Source: Candidatus Zhuqueibacterota bacterium
GTDB taxonomy: Bacteria > Zhuqueibacterota > Zhuqueibacteria > Residuimicrobiales > Krinioviventaceae
Reading direction: 5' to 3'
Assembly: GCA_016934825.1 (NCBI GenBank)
Contig: JAFGSB010000101.1
Coordinates: 1 to 38,406 of the forward strand
Length of the DNA stretch: 38,406 bases
In this document: positions 1-7,265 of the stretch, in pieces
How the letters are laid out: the number at the start of each line of letters is the position of its first letter
How positions within the stretch are numbered: position 1 is the first letter of the stretch
Notes under the pieces: generated by a model
Database searches by the model: none
Told to the model about the DNA's origin: nothing
The model's input: only the letters and a program-made list of their open reading frames with translations
Made by a program: the position numbers and the translations under genes

Positions 1-171
1 GAATCAACGATGAATTTTGATAATTCGTTTTCGGAATAATTTGTCATTTTTTTCTAATCACATTTTTTTTCTTTGCGGCCCTGGCGGTTTTGCGTTTAAA
101 TAATTGTACTGCAAAGCTAATTGAACCACGAGGCCGCAATGAAATTCAAAGTTTTAATATATTTTTTAGCC
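1..171. other. Intergenic, contains a degraded ACGC-rich repeat
   Basis: No gene is seen. Around 68-100 the minus strand reads GCAAAACCGCCAGGGCCGC followed by AAAGAAA, a diverged relative of the ACGCAAAG-type intergenic repeat at 4963-4990. The stretch lies downstream of the minus-strand methyltransferase gene; no convincing terminator hairpin was found. Confidence 0.4.
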
Positions 172-975
172 TTATTCCTTAACAGCGATTCCCTTGAACC
201 ACGTATAGAAAAAAGTTCCGTCCGGGGGCGTGCCGGAGCTGCTCAGGTCGCTGATGCCCCTGTTCCAGGTGCCGGAATCTACGATCTTTTCATCTAAAAT
301 TTGTTTTTTTGAGGACCGGACCATCGGCACGATAATTTGATGCACCATGCCCTCCAGTAATTTTTGTTTACCCATATCACCGTAAACATAACGCGGCGAG
401 ACATCCAAAACGTTAAAACCGGCATTCTTTAGCAGCGGATAAATCTTTCTACCGATGAGCGGATCGTGTCCCAGTCTCTGCTGAGCGGTGATCAGAGCGT
501 TCCATACTTTTCTTGAATCTTTTGTTTGCGGGTGCCAGAAACAGGAGCCGTGGTCGCCCTCGATAACGGTTATGGAACCGCCGGTTTTGAGTACTCTTTT
601 TAATTCGATCAGCGCTTCTTCCGGCCTGTCAAGATGTTCCAGTAAAAAACAGACGAAAATAGAATCGAAAAATTCATCGTCATAGGGCAGGTCGAATACC
701 GAGGCCTGCCGGAATTGCACATTTGTAATATTAGATTTTTTTATGGCTGCCCGGGCCTTGTCAAGCGATTGTTTTGCGATGTCGATTGAATAAAACCGGG
801 CATCCGGACTGTTTTTTGCCAGGATGACGGTTTGCGCGCCAATACCGCAGCCCGCTTCCAGGACTTTTGTTCCGCCGGGATAAGCGCTATCCCGGTGCAG
901 TAATTCTTCAAGTATGGTGGATTGGTCCCGCAGTCTCTCGGCTTCCCGCTCTGAATAACCGTGTACGTAACTCAT
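172..975 (-). CDS. Class I SAM-dependent methyltransferase
   Basis: 267 aa. Motif I, the S-adenosylmethionine-binding glycine loop, is VLEAGCGIGAQT at residues 38-49. It is followed by the acidic end of strand 2 (FYSIDIAK) and a motif IV/post-I region (DSIFVCFLLEHLDRPEEAL, then LKRVLKTGGSITVIEGDHGS) typical of the Methyltransf_11/25 group. These are cytosolic enzymes that methylate small molecules, lipids or quinone precursors; the substrate cannot be told from sequence. The ATG start is supported by AGAGG five bases upstream. The C-terminal ~90 residues are less conserved in such enzymes and probably carry specificity. The gene stands alone on the minus strand, with about 160 bp between it and the upstream hydratase gene, so it may or may not share a transcript. 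Confidence 0.88.
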   Translation of the reverse strand: MSYVHGYSEREAERLRDQSTILEELLHRDSAYPGGTKVLEAGCGIGAQTVILAKNSPDARFYSIDIAKQSLDKARAAIKKSNITNVQFRQASVFDLPYDDEFFDSIFVCFLLEHLDRPEEALIELKRVLKTGGSITVIEGDHGSCFWHPQTKDSRKVWNALITAQQRLGHDPLIGRKIYPLLKNAGFNVLDVSPRYVYGDMGKQKLLEGMVHQIIVPMVRSSKKQILDEKIVDSGTWNRGISDLSSSGTPPDGTFFYTWFKGIAVKE

Positions 976-1133
976 CGCGCCTCTTTAATAAAGATACTAT
1001 TGTATAAATAAATTTAGAAAAATTAAAATGCAGTGCAAGCAGAAACGAGGAGATTAGAAAATAAAAATATCCCCGATCAACGACCAGGATATAACTATAA
1101 TTTATCAGATGTTATCAGCACGTCATAAAAGTT

Positions 1134-1907
1134 TTATTTATTGTTGAAAATCGGTTCGCGCTTTTCAAGAAATGCTTTGACGGCTTCTTTCTGATCTTCG
1201 GTATTCACGCAATGGTACAGCGCCAGGCTTTCCTCGTCCTTGATATTGTCCAGGTCAAAGGGATAACGGTTGAGCATTTTTTTGGACAGACGGTTGGCGA
1301 TGGGCGCGTTTTTTTCGATTTTTCGGGCAATATTAAAAACATTTTCCAGGAATTTATCATCCGGGAAAACATCATTCAGCAAACCGTAAGCGTGAGCTTC
1401 GGTGGCGTTGATAATTTTGGACGTAAAGATCATTTCTTTAGTCCGGGCGACGCCGACGTGCCGGGGTAACCGAAAGGTCCCGCCCCATCCGGTGATCATG
1501 CCGACCTTGGATTCGATCAGTCCGAATTTTGCCGAATGGGTGGCGTAACGCAGATCGCAGGCGCAGGCGAACTCCAGACCGCCGCCCAGTGTATATCCGT
1601 TTACCGCAGCAATAACGGGACAGGGGAAATTTTCAATTTTGTCCAGTACCTTGTGTCCGGTAAGAGAAAATTTGCGGGCCGTATCCGGATCGAATTCTTT
1701 TATTTCATTCAGGTCCGCGCCCGAGGAAAAGGACTTTCCGGCGCCGGTAAAAACCAGACACCTGATATCGGTTTTGCTCAATTCGTCCAGTTTGTCGCTG
1801 ATTTCCTCAAGCATATCAAAATTCATTGCATTGAATACATCGAGCCTGTTGAACCTGATGTACACTGTATAATTGGTGATTTTTTCAGTTATAATGAAAT
1901 CTGACAT
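1134..1907 (-). CDS. Enoyl-CoA hydratase/isomerase (crotonase) family protein
   Basis: 257 aa, the usual length for a crotonase. It should act in the cytosol on acyl-CoA thioesters. The oxyanion-hole regions are seen as FSSGADL (60-66) and NGYTLGGGLEFACACD (103-118). Both acidic residues needed for syn-hydration are present: E112 in GGGLEF and E132 in FGLIESKVG, matching Glu144 and Glu164 of rat crotonase. A true hydratase is therefore more likely than an isomerase or dehalogenase of the same fold. The start ATG follows AAGGT at about 7 bases. There is no neighbouring acyl-CoA dehydrogenase or thiolase, so the pathway (fatty-acid or amino-acid breakdown) is not shown by context. Confidence 0.92.
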   Translation of the reverse strand: MSDFIITEKITNYTVYIRFNRLDVFNAMNFDMLEEISDKLDELSKTDIRCLVFTGAGKSFSSGADLNEIKEFDPDTARKFSLTGHKVLDKIENFPCPVIAAVNGYTLGGGLEFACACDLRYATHSAKFGLIESKVGMITGWGGTFRLPRHVGVARTKEMIFTSKIINATEAHAYGLLNDVFPDDKFLENVFNIARKIEKNAPIANRLSKKMLNRYPFDLDNIKDEESLALYHCVNTEDQKEAVKAFLEKREPIFNNK

Positions 1908-2123
1908 AATTTTACCTTCAGGGATTAAAATTTTACAACGTAAAACTTTTTAATAAAATCTACATAAAGTGATTACCTTTGCGTAATTGGAAAATGTATA
2001 TCGCAGTCGTACGAGGAGAAACAGGAAACGTGTTGAATTTGTAGTAATATATTTAAAAAAAATTAAAAAACCTTTAAATTTTTATCTTTGTATTAAAATA
2101 ATCGAACCGCCGGTTAAACGGCC

Positions 2124-2801
2124 CTATCCTATTAATTCGGTTTTTTCGATGGCACCGCCGCACATGTCCAGCACCCTCGCCGCAAAGGTGTCGGCCTGAC
2201 GGCGGAGTAAATCCGTGTCGTAATCACCGGGGGCGAATATGATGAGCAAAGTATTACGGGTGGCAACACTCACAGCCGTGCGCTGCGAGTCGGTCATGGG
2301 GGAGCCGAAGGGGCCCAGTTCATCGGCGATGCAGTAGCGGTTGTGCAGGTGCACCTCGTTGTTGTTCAGTCCAATGTAGTATTCGTCATCTTTGCCGGTA
2401 CGGATCGTTACCCGGCCGGTGATCCTGTCCGCGTCGTACACGCAGATCGGCAGTAAAAAGTCCAGCGAACACCAGTTGCCGACATCCACGAGCGAATTGA
2501 CCGAATAGAGTCCCTTGTTTTTTAAAGCGCGGTTGAGCAGCGCTTCCGAGGATGGCCGGCGTTTGGTGGGATCGATGCCGACGGCGCGGAAAAACGAACG
2601 CGCATGCTGTACGCCGGGCACCCCGCTGATGGGTGTGTCCTGATATTTCGCATAATAGGATTGAGCGAGCAGGTTGATCTGATCGTACGCGGCGTGACCG
2701 GTGTCCACATTGACGCCGTGAATATGAATCACTGCCAGTCTGACCGGCAGATCGGTTTCGAGCGACCACATTTTGGCTCCGGGTGTGAGTGAAAAATTCA
2801 A
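2124..2801 (-). CDS. B3/B4 tRNA-binding-domain protein (COG3382-like)
   Basis: About 225 aa if TTG at 2801 is used; the frame stays open to 2846. The core resembles the B3/B4 domain of the phenylalanyl-tRNA synthetase beta chain found as a stand-alone protein: RPSSEALLNRALKNKG, then VNSLVDVGNWCSLDFLLPIC, then GPFGSPMTDSQRTAV. Stand-alone members are thought to be tRNA-editing-like or nucleic-acid-related, but are poorly characterised. The start is uncertain. The first 15 codons of the open frame read as hydrophobic residues out of AT-rich DNA and have no ribosome-binding site, while LNFSLTPGAKMW at 2801 looks like the first strand of the family. ATG at 2771 is a third option. It faces away from the AT-rich operon that begins near 2921. 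Confidence 0.75.
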   Translation of the reverse strand: MNFSLTPGAKMWSLETDLPVRLAVIHIHGVNVDTGHAAYDQINLLAQSYYAKYQDTPISGVPGVQHARSFFRAVGIDPTKRRPSSEALLNRALKNKGLYSVNSLVDVGNWCSLDFLLPICVYDADRITGRVTIRTGKDDEYYIGLNNNEVHLHNRYCIADELGPFGSPMTDSQRTAVSVATRNTLLIIFAPGDYDTDLLRRQADTFAARVLDMCGGAIEKTELIG

Positions 2802-2920
2802 GAAACAAGGTTTCAGATAATATAAAAAATAACAGAAAAGAAGCAATAAAAGATTGTGGCAAGGTTCTTTTCCTGTAATATAAAAAAAATTAAAAGATTT
2901 TATATTTTTCGAGAAAAGAC

Positions 2921-2949
2921 TTGATTTTTAATTTTATTCATGTTATACT
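2921..2949 (+). promoter_or_regulatory. Sigma70-type promoter upstream of the Ntn-hydrolase operon
   Basis: TTGATT at 2921-2926 and TATACT at 2944-2949 are separated by exactly 17 bases. Transcription would start near 2956, ahead of the hairpin at 2994-3037. AT-rich background makes chance matches more likely, so confidence is moderate. Confidence 0.5.
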
Positions 2950-2993
2950 TGTCAAATACTTTATATTTATCATGTGGGAATAAATATGAGTGG

Positions 2994-3039
2994 AAAAGCA
3001 CAATAAGATGTGAGAGATCATGTAATATTGTGCTTTTTT
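2994..3039 (+). terminator. Terminator-like hairpin in the leader of the Ntn-hydrolase operon
   Basis: AAAAGCACAATA (2994-3005) pairs perfectly with TATTGTGCTTTT (3026-3037), with a 20-nt loop, and a T run follows the stem. It sits after a promoter and before the gene. It could end a short RNA of about 85 nt (from about 2956), act as an attenuator for the operon, or be a terminator carried in from elsewhere. The structure is nearly symmetrical, so it could also work on the minus strand. Confidence 0.6.
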
Positions 3040-3068
3040 GGGTTTTATGGGAGAAATTTTAATTAGAG

Positions 3069-3074
3069 TATAAT
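3069..3074 (+). promoter_or_regulatory. Possible second -10 element (TATAAT)
   Basis: A perfect TATAAT lies 61 bases before the ATG at 3135, downstream of the hairpin. The -35 is poor (TTATGG at about 18 bases). If real, it would drive the Ntn-hydrolase operon independently of the hairpin. Confidence 0.35.
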
Positions 3075-3134
3075 GTTTTAATTTTTTTTTAAAATTAATA
3101 TAATTATGTGATTTTTTTACTCAGGGAGTATTAT

Positions 3135-4463
3135 ATGACAGCAGAGATTGGAGTTTTAAATAAAGAAGCAGTAGCTTTAGCTGCAGATAGTGCTGTAACA
3201 TTATCTAATGCAGATGGTCAGAAGATTTTTATGTCAGCAAACAAAATATTTGCATTATCTAAATATTATCCAATTGGTATAATGGTTTATGGAAATGCAA
3301 CATTTATGGGTGTTCCTTGGGAAACAATTATTAAATTTTTTCGCAACTATTTAGGACAAATTCAATATAACACTATAGAGGAATATGTAATTCATTTTTT
3401 TGAATTTCTAAGGAAAAATCAGTTACTTTTTCCTACAATCGAACAAACAAATTTTGTAACCAGTGCAATAAATGGTTATTTTCAAAAAATAAAGTTTGAT
3501 ATTGAAGAAAAAGTGAAAAATAAAATTAATATAAATGATTCAATAACAGAAAATGAAATTAAAAAATATATAAAAGAATCAATTGATAAGAATCATAAGA
3601 TTTGGACAATTGCTGAAATACTTAAAACTGTTCCAGACGATTTTATAGAAAAATTCGGAAAAATGTATTCTGAAAAAATTGCAATTATTAGAAATAAAGT
3701 ATTTGAGAAATTACCAATTAATCCAAGTTATATAAAAAAATTGAATGAAATAGCTGTAAATTTATTTATTAAATTTCCTTCAGGCATTTTTTGTTCAGGA
3801 ATTTCAGGAGTAGTTATTGCTGGTTTTGGGAAAAATGAAATTTATCCTTCTTTGATTTCATTCGAAATTGAAGGTATTGTAAATAATTACTTAAAATATA
3901 GAGAAACAAATAAAATTAATATTTCTTCAAAGAATACTTCATCCATTATTCCATTTGCCCAAAGTGAAGTTGTAGCAACATTCGTTGAAGGTGTAGATCC
4001 TAATTACCAAAGAGAAATTAGCATTGGATTGAAGAAAATATTTGACAAATATCCTGAAATATTAATAAATTCCTTTGAAAATATTGATGAACAAAAAAAG
4101 ACACAACATATTATAGAACTTCGAAAAATTAATAATGAATTATTAAAAGGATTTTTCGATAATTTACAACAGTATAAAAATGCATCTTATATAAATCCAA
4201 TTTTAAAAGTGGTAAATATATTACCAAAATCTGAATTAGCTGCAATGGCTGAATCTTTTATTAATATTACATCGTTAAAACGTAAAGTTTCAATGAGTGC
4301 AGAAACAGTAGGAGGTCCTGTTGATGTAGCAGTGATTTCGAAAGGTGATGGTTTTATATGGATAAAGCGAAAACATTATTTCAAACCGGATTTAAATCAA
4401 CAATTTAATGCAAATTATTATCGGGAGGATAGTAAAAATGGCACGAAAAAAAATGGAAAATAA
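3135..4463 (+). CDS. Proteasome-like Ntn-hydrolase candidate with N-terminal Thr
   Basis: 442 aa from ATG 3135, which has GGGAG (3124-3128) six bases upstream; the open frame extends nine codons further back to a GTG with no such signal. The protein begins M-T-A-E-I-G, so normal Met removal would expose Thr as residue 1. Counting from that Thr, the AADSAVT strand puts Asp at position 17 and the NKIF strand puts Lys at 36. This is the T1/D17/K33 layout of proteasome beta subunits and HslV, with a slightly longer loop. YPIGIMVYGNATFMG and the final GGPVDVAVISKGDGFIWIKR would be later strands of the fold. At 442 aa it is about twice a normal beta subunit; the middle (about 90-330) is Lys- and Ile-rich and unassigned. 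The catalytic role is inferred from motif spacing only. Base composition is visibly more AT-rich than neighbours, suggesting transfer. Confidence 0.65.
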   Translation: MTAEIGVLNKEAVALAADSAVTLSNADGQKIFMSANKIFALSKYYPIGIMVYGNATFMGVPWETIIKFFRNYLGQIQYNTIEEYVIHFFEFLRKNQLLFPTIEQTNFVTSAINGYFQKIKFDIEEKVKNKININDSITENEIKKYIKESIDKNHKIWTIAEILKTVPDDFIEKFGKMYSEKIAIIRNKVFEKLPINPSYIKKLNEIAVNLFIKFPSGIFCSGISGVVIAGFGKNEIYPSLISFEIEGIVNNYLKYRETNKINISSKNTSSIIPFAQSEVVATFVEGVDPNYQREISIGLKKIFDKYPEILINSFENIDEQKKTQHIIELRKINNELLKGFFDNLQQYKNASYINPILKVVNILPKSELAAMAESFINITSLKRKVSMSAETVGGPVDVAVISKGDGFIWIKRKHYFKPDLNQQFNANYYREDSKNGTKKNGK

Positions 4464-4614
4464 AAAAATAAATTCCATTAATGAGTATAAAAAAATTTAT
4501 TTTCCCAATTATTATAAACAAGAGATTATAAGCGGAGAATCTCAATCTGAATCAATTGGTGTAAATCTCGCTGATCAATTTATTGAAAATTTAAAGAAAA
4601 AAATAAGGAGTTAA
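4438..4614 (+). CDS. Small basic protein, second gene of the Ntn-hydrolase operon
   Basis: 58 aa from ATG 4438, preceded by GGGAGGA (4422-4428) at a good distance. The gene overlaps the end of the Ntn-hydrolase gene by 26 bp in another reading frame, so the two are almost certainly translated from one transcript. The product is Lys-rich at both ends, with an acidic/polar centre (SGESQSESIGVNLADQFIENLKKK) that could form one helix near the C terminus. No membrane segment or known motif is seen. It may be a partner, adaptor or regulator of the upstream protein; that is inference from overlap alone. Confidence 0.65.
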   Translation: MARKKMENKKINSINEYKKIYFPNYYKQEIISGESQSESIGVNLADQFIENLKKKIRS

Positions 4615-5215
4615 TTTTAAAATTATGAGAAATTAATTAATAATACTTAATGATTATTGATAAAAATTCAATTCACCATAAACAATAATATTCCAGTTTT
4701 TATGATTTCTTGATTTTATTTAGATAAATAAAACATTTTTTAAACTTTATCACTGTAACTCATGATTTATATATTAAAATTGAACTTTAGAGTAAAGTAA
4801 AATACTAATTATCGGATCATTACTAAGCATCTGGAGAACCAGATTCCTTCCTTTCCAAAATTTATATATCAAGTTTTAATTCAACAAATTGTTTGACAAT
4901 ATTGAAAATATTTATAAATTCAGAAAATTTAAACTTTTTGCTCCTCTTTTTTTGGATGTTTAACCGCAAGGACGCAAAGAACGCAAAGGATCGCGACGAA
5001 TAAATTTCCGCCAGGTCATTCACACATATGTACGCATTAAATTTCCCGCGGGCGCCATACAGAAATGTCATCATTATAGTTTACTATATATTTTGTTTCG
5101 CCGGAACTTTTGTCTCGGAGTTGATGAATTTAAAGGAGCAATCGTCTGCAGGGGTTGGAGTCCCTGCGAAACGGATATAATAATTTATCAGTTGTCCATT
5201 TGGGGAAAAAATTAT
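4615..5215. other. Intergenic, AT-rich, with an ACGC repeat and small hairpins
   Basis: No convincing gene; a 70-codon minus-strand frame at 4862-5074 is built over a repeat and has no family features. Contents: ATCTGG/CCAGAT with a 4-nt loop (4829-4844), an ACCGCAAGGACGCAAAGAA-type repeat (4963-4990), and GCAGGG/CCCTGC with an 8-nt loop (5148-5167) just before the next gene. Confidence 0.5.
4962..4990. repeat. ACGCAAAG-type intergenic repeat
   Basis: Reads TAACCGCAAGGACGCAAAG then AACGCAAAGG. A diverged copy lies on the opposite strand near 68-100. Short ACGCAAAG repeats of this kind are common in intergenic DNA of environmental bacteria; no function is known to me. Confidence 0.5.
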
Positions 5216-5638
5216 ATGGAAAAGTTTAATTTTTTACTGGGGCACTGGGACATGGAATACCGGGTACCGGATAGTTCATTTCATGAAGCCGTGACAGGCA
5301 GCGGGAAAGCTACATTTAAAAAAGCACTGGGAGACAAATTCGTTGTTCTGGATTATGTTTCATTCATCGAGGGACAGCAGGGTGAAGCGCACGGGATATT
5401 TGTCCGGGACGATAAAACGGACATATACCGATACTGGTGGTTTGAAGAGTACGGTGCTTTTATGCAGGCAAGCTGTAAATTTATCAACGATAAAACTCTG
5501 GCCATGAACTGGCACAACAGCGTGCTTGTGCAGACGTTTCAGCAAACCGGCAAAGATCGGGTAGTTTTGAGGATGGAGCAGCCCGAATCCCCCGGCAAAT
5601 TTGAATTGATTTTGGAGGTCATTTTTACGAGGAAATGA
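5216..5638 (+). CDS. DUF1579-like lipocalin-fold protein
   Basis: 140 aa from ATG 5216, with GGGGA about nine bases upstream; the frame is open back to 5093 but that part reads through a hairpin and looks non-coding. The opening MEKFNFLLGHWDMEYRVPDSS is the typical start of DUF1579/lipocalin-like proteins (phi-x-x-LxGxW). The rest alternates beta strands (FVVLDYVSFIEGQQGEAHGIFV, DIYRYWWFEEYGAFMQASCKF), as expected for a small barrel that binds a hydrophobic ligand. No signal peptide, so it is probably cytosolic. The biological role of the family is not settled. It stands alone, convergent with the HTH/membrane pair. Confidence 0.65.
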   Translation: MEKFNFLLGHWDMEYRVPDSSFHEAVTGSGKATFKKALGDKFVVLDYVSFIEGQQGEAHGIFVRDDKTDIYRYWWFEEYGAFMQASCKFINDKTLAMNWHNSVLVQTFQQTGKDRVVLRMEQPESPGKFELILEVIFTRK

Positions 5639-5736
5639 ACGCCGCGAAATTTCTGGTTATCGGAATTGAGTAAAATAACGGTCGGGATATTTCACATTTT
5701 ATCTGTCCGTTACCCGGTTTGTATTGAACAAAGAAA

Positions 5737-5976
5737 TTATGTTTCCTTTTTCCCATTACCGAATTTTTTATTATTCACTTTTTTGATGATGGATTCAAAT
5801 TTTTCATCAATATGCTGGAGAAACCATTCATCAATAATTGATTTTTTGAACCGCCATTCTTTGCCCAGTTTTGCCGCCGGAATTTTTTTCTCCTGGGCCC
5901 AGGTATATATAGTCTGGGGTTTAACCCTCAGATATTCCGCCACTTCTTCCAGCGTCATTATTTCATTGTTTTTCAA
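5737..5976 (-). CDS. Excisionase-family helix-turn-helix DNA-binding protein
   Basis: 79 aa with TTG at 5976 (AGG about nine bases upstream), or 73 aa with ATG at 5958. The N-terminal half is a HTH_17/excisionase-type winged helix: MTLEEVAEYLRVKPQTIYTWAQEKKIPAAKLGKEWRF, where the TIYTW helix and the KxGKxWRF wing are diagnostic. The tail is Lys-rich. Such proteins are small DNA-binding regulators or recombination directionality factors; there is no integrase nearby, so a transcriptional role is more likely. With TTG it overlaps the end of the upstream membrane-protein gene by 14 bp, and with ATG it starts four bases after it, so the two genes form an operon. It may control its own promoter at 6766-6794. 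Confidence 0.8.
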   Translation of the reverse strand: MKNNEIMTLEEVAEYLRVKPQTIYTWAQEKKIPAAKLGKEWRFKKSIIDEWFLQHIDEKFESIIKKVNNKKFGNGKKET

Positions 5977-6736
5977 GGCTGTCTACCTGTACTTTTGTTT
6001 GCTGATTTTCAGTTTTTATTGTTTTTTCTGTCTTGAATTTTCTTACGGGGCGCGGGCTGATCAATTCAAAGGTGGGTTGTATAACCGCGGTATAAAAATT
6101 TCCGCCCCGTTCCCGGAATAATTCGAAAGGCATATTTTTGCTGCCGACGAATGGTCTTAAATTCCACGCGAGCTGCATTCCCACAAAAGCAAGAATGATG
6201 ATCCAGAACCGGAATACCTGAACGCCGACTTTGGGATAAATATTCTTTTTTTCGCAGGAAAATTTTAACGCGTCAATGATCGCTTTCATTCCAAATATCC
6301 CGGATAAAATAAATATACCGACATGCAAAAGTTTTAAAAATTCATAATTACTCGCCGTAATGAGAAAAAACAGAACGATCGGCGCGAACGATACCATAAT
6401 GGTAGCGGATAAAACAAAACCTGTGAGTATAATGGCAAGCATCTGGTAAAAGCCGAGTTTTGATCCCAGTATAAGCTGGATGATAAAAAAGGCCGGAAAA
6501 CAAATAATGATTTCCAGTGTAAACATTACCGGGACTTTAAAACCTGAACTGATGGCCTGTAAAAAACCGTTATAACTGCCCATGACGATACCATATATAA
6601 ATAAAAAAATAACTAACAGCAGATAAAAGCTGATAATTTTTTTGAGCGCAAAATCTTTTTGGGATAATTTATCAAATAATTCATCTTTTTCCTGTAAAGC
6701 GGACAGGAATTCCATTGAAAATAATTTATCTTTCAT
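5963..6736 (-). CDS. Multi-pass membrane protein of unknown family
   Basis: 257 aa from ATG 6736, which has a strong GGAGGT five bases upstream; the frame extends four codons further to a TTG, which is less likely. About five or six hydrophobic segments are visible (for example FYLLLVIFLFIYGIVMG, FTLEIIICFPAFFIIQLIL, MLAIILTGFVLSATIM, LLHVGIFILSGIFG and WIIILAFVGMQLAWNLRP). After the last segment, FVGSKNMPFELFRERGGNFY is a conserved-looking motif, followed by a polar Thr/Lys-rich tail. The N terminus is polar and probably cytosolic. I do not recognise the family. It is the first gene of an operon with the excisionase-like regulator, so a membrane process under control of that regulator is a reasonable guess, no more. 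Confidence 0.75.
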   Translation of the reverse strand: MKDKLFSMEFLSALQEKDELFDKLSQKDFALKKIISFYLLLVIFLFIYGIVMGSYNGFLQAISSGFKVPVMFTLEIIICFPAFFIIQLILGSKLGFYQMLAIILTGFVLSATIMVSFAPIVLFFLITASNYEFLKLLHVGIFILSGIFGMKAIIDALKFSCEKKNIYPKVGVQVFRFWIIILAFVGMQLAWNLRPFVGSKNMPFELFRERGGNFYTAVIQPTFELISPRPVRKFKTEKTIKTENQQTKVQVDSLEKQ

Positions 6737-6765
6737 AATGACCTCCAATTTTATATTTTCTATTG

Positions 6766-6794
6766 AATTTAATGTTTTATAGAATTATTGTCAA
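6766..6794 (-). promoter_or_regulatory. Sigma70-type promoter for the membrane protein/HTH operon
   Basis: On the minus strand TTGACA (6794-6789) is followed after 17 bases by TAAATT (6771-6766). Transcription would begin around 6759, giving a leader of about 23 nt that contains the GGAGGT ribosome-binding site. Confidence 0.55.
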
Positions 6795-7265
6795 GTATTT
6801 TATTGTTTTATAATGTTTGTTATTGTTTATTGGAGAAATTGTAATTGTGTATTCCCCCGGGCGGTAAATAGAATTATATTTTTATGTTAAAAATAATTAT
6901 TAACAGGTTAACGAAAAAAGTGCGGGCCCTGGTTTTATAACAATTATAACATGTTGAAAATACGATGGTGGAATAGTTATATGAGATAAGATATGAGTAA
7001 ATATATTATTACATTGCGGTTAGAATTTCCGTGCAGTAAAATACAGTGTTGAGAGTTATTAATGTCTGACCGACAGAATGTCCCGACATAATAACTCTCA
7101 AACACTGTCAGGTAAAAATGGATAGATGTACACCTAAACAGAACCGGTTACAGGTTACTCATAAAGAAGTATTTGTTTTTCCGGCCTGTTCCAGGTGCAG
7201 TCAATAATCCTGATAATACCTGAATGACAAGCAGCCAATTCGAATCTATCCCAAAATACGCAATT
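6795..7265. other. Intergenic, holds a long imperfect hairpin
   Basis: No gene is seen. The main feature is the 66-nt imperfect inverted repeat at 7043-7108. The part from 7109 to 7265 lies downstream of the minus-strand asparagine-synthase-like gene and shows no clear terminator. Confidence 0.4.
7043..7108. repeat. 66-nt imperfect inverted repeat (hairpin or MITE-like)
   Basis: The left arm (7043-7066, ACAGTGTTGAGAGTTATTAA then TGTC) and right arm (7085-7108, GACATAATAACTCTC then AAACACTGT) are complementary over nearly all 24 positions, with one single-base bulge on each side. The 18-nt loop itself contains GACAGAATGTC, a smaller palindrome. There is no T run after the stem, so a simple terminator is unlikely; a miniature mobile element, a protein-binding palindrome or a structured RNA are options. 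Confidence 0.65.

Noticed and set aside
3108-3134. GTG start of the Ntn-hydrolase gene nine codons earlier
   Set aside because: The ATG at 3135 has GGGAG at the right distance, which lies inside the extra codons; the shorter form also puts Thr next to Met, as the fold would need.
4438-4614. Ubiquitin- or Pup-like modifier working with the proteasome-like protein
   Set aside because: The 58-aa protein has no C-terminal GG, GGE or GGQ end and no ligase gene is nearby.
4862-5074. 70-codon minus-strand gene
   Set aside because: It crosses the ACGCAAAG repeat and has no recognisable domain or start signal.
5093-5215. N-terminal extension of the DUF1579-like protein
   Set aside because: The family begins at MEKFNFLLGHW, the extra stretch contains a hairpin, and the ATG at 5216 has its own ribosome-binding site.
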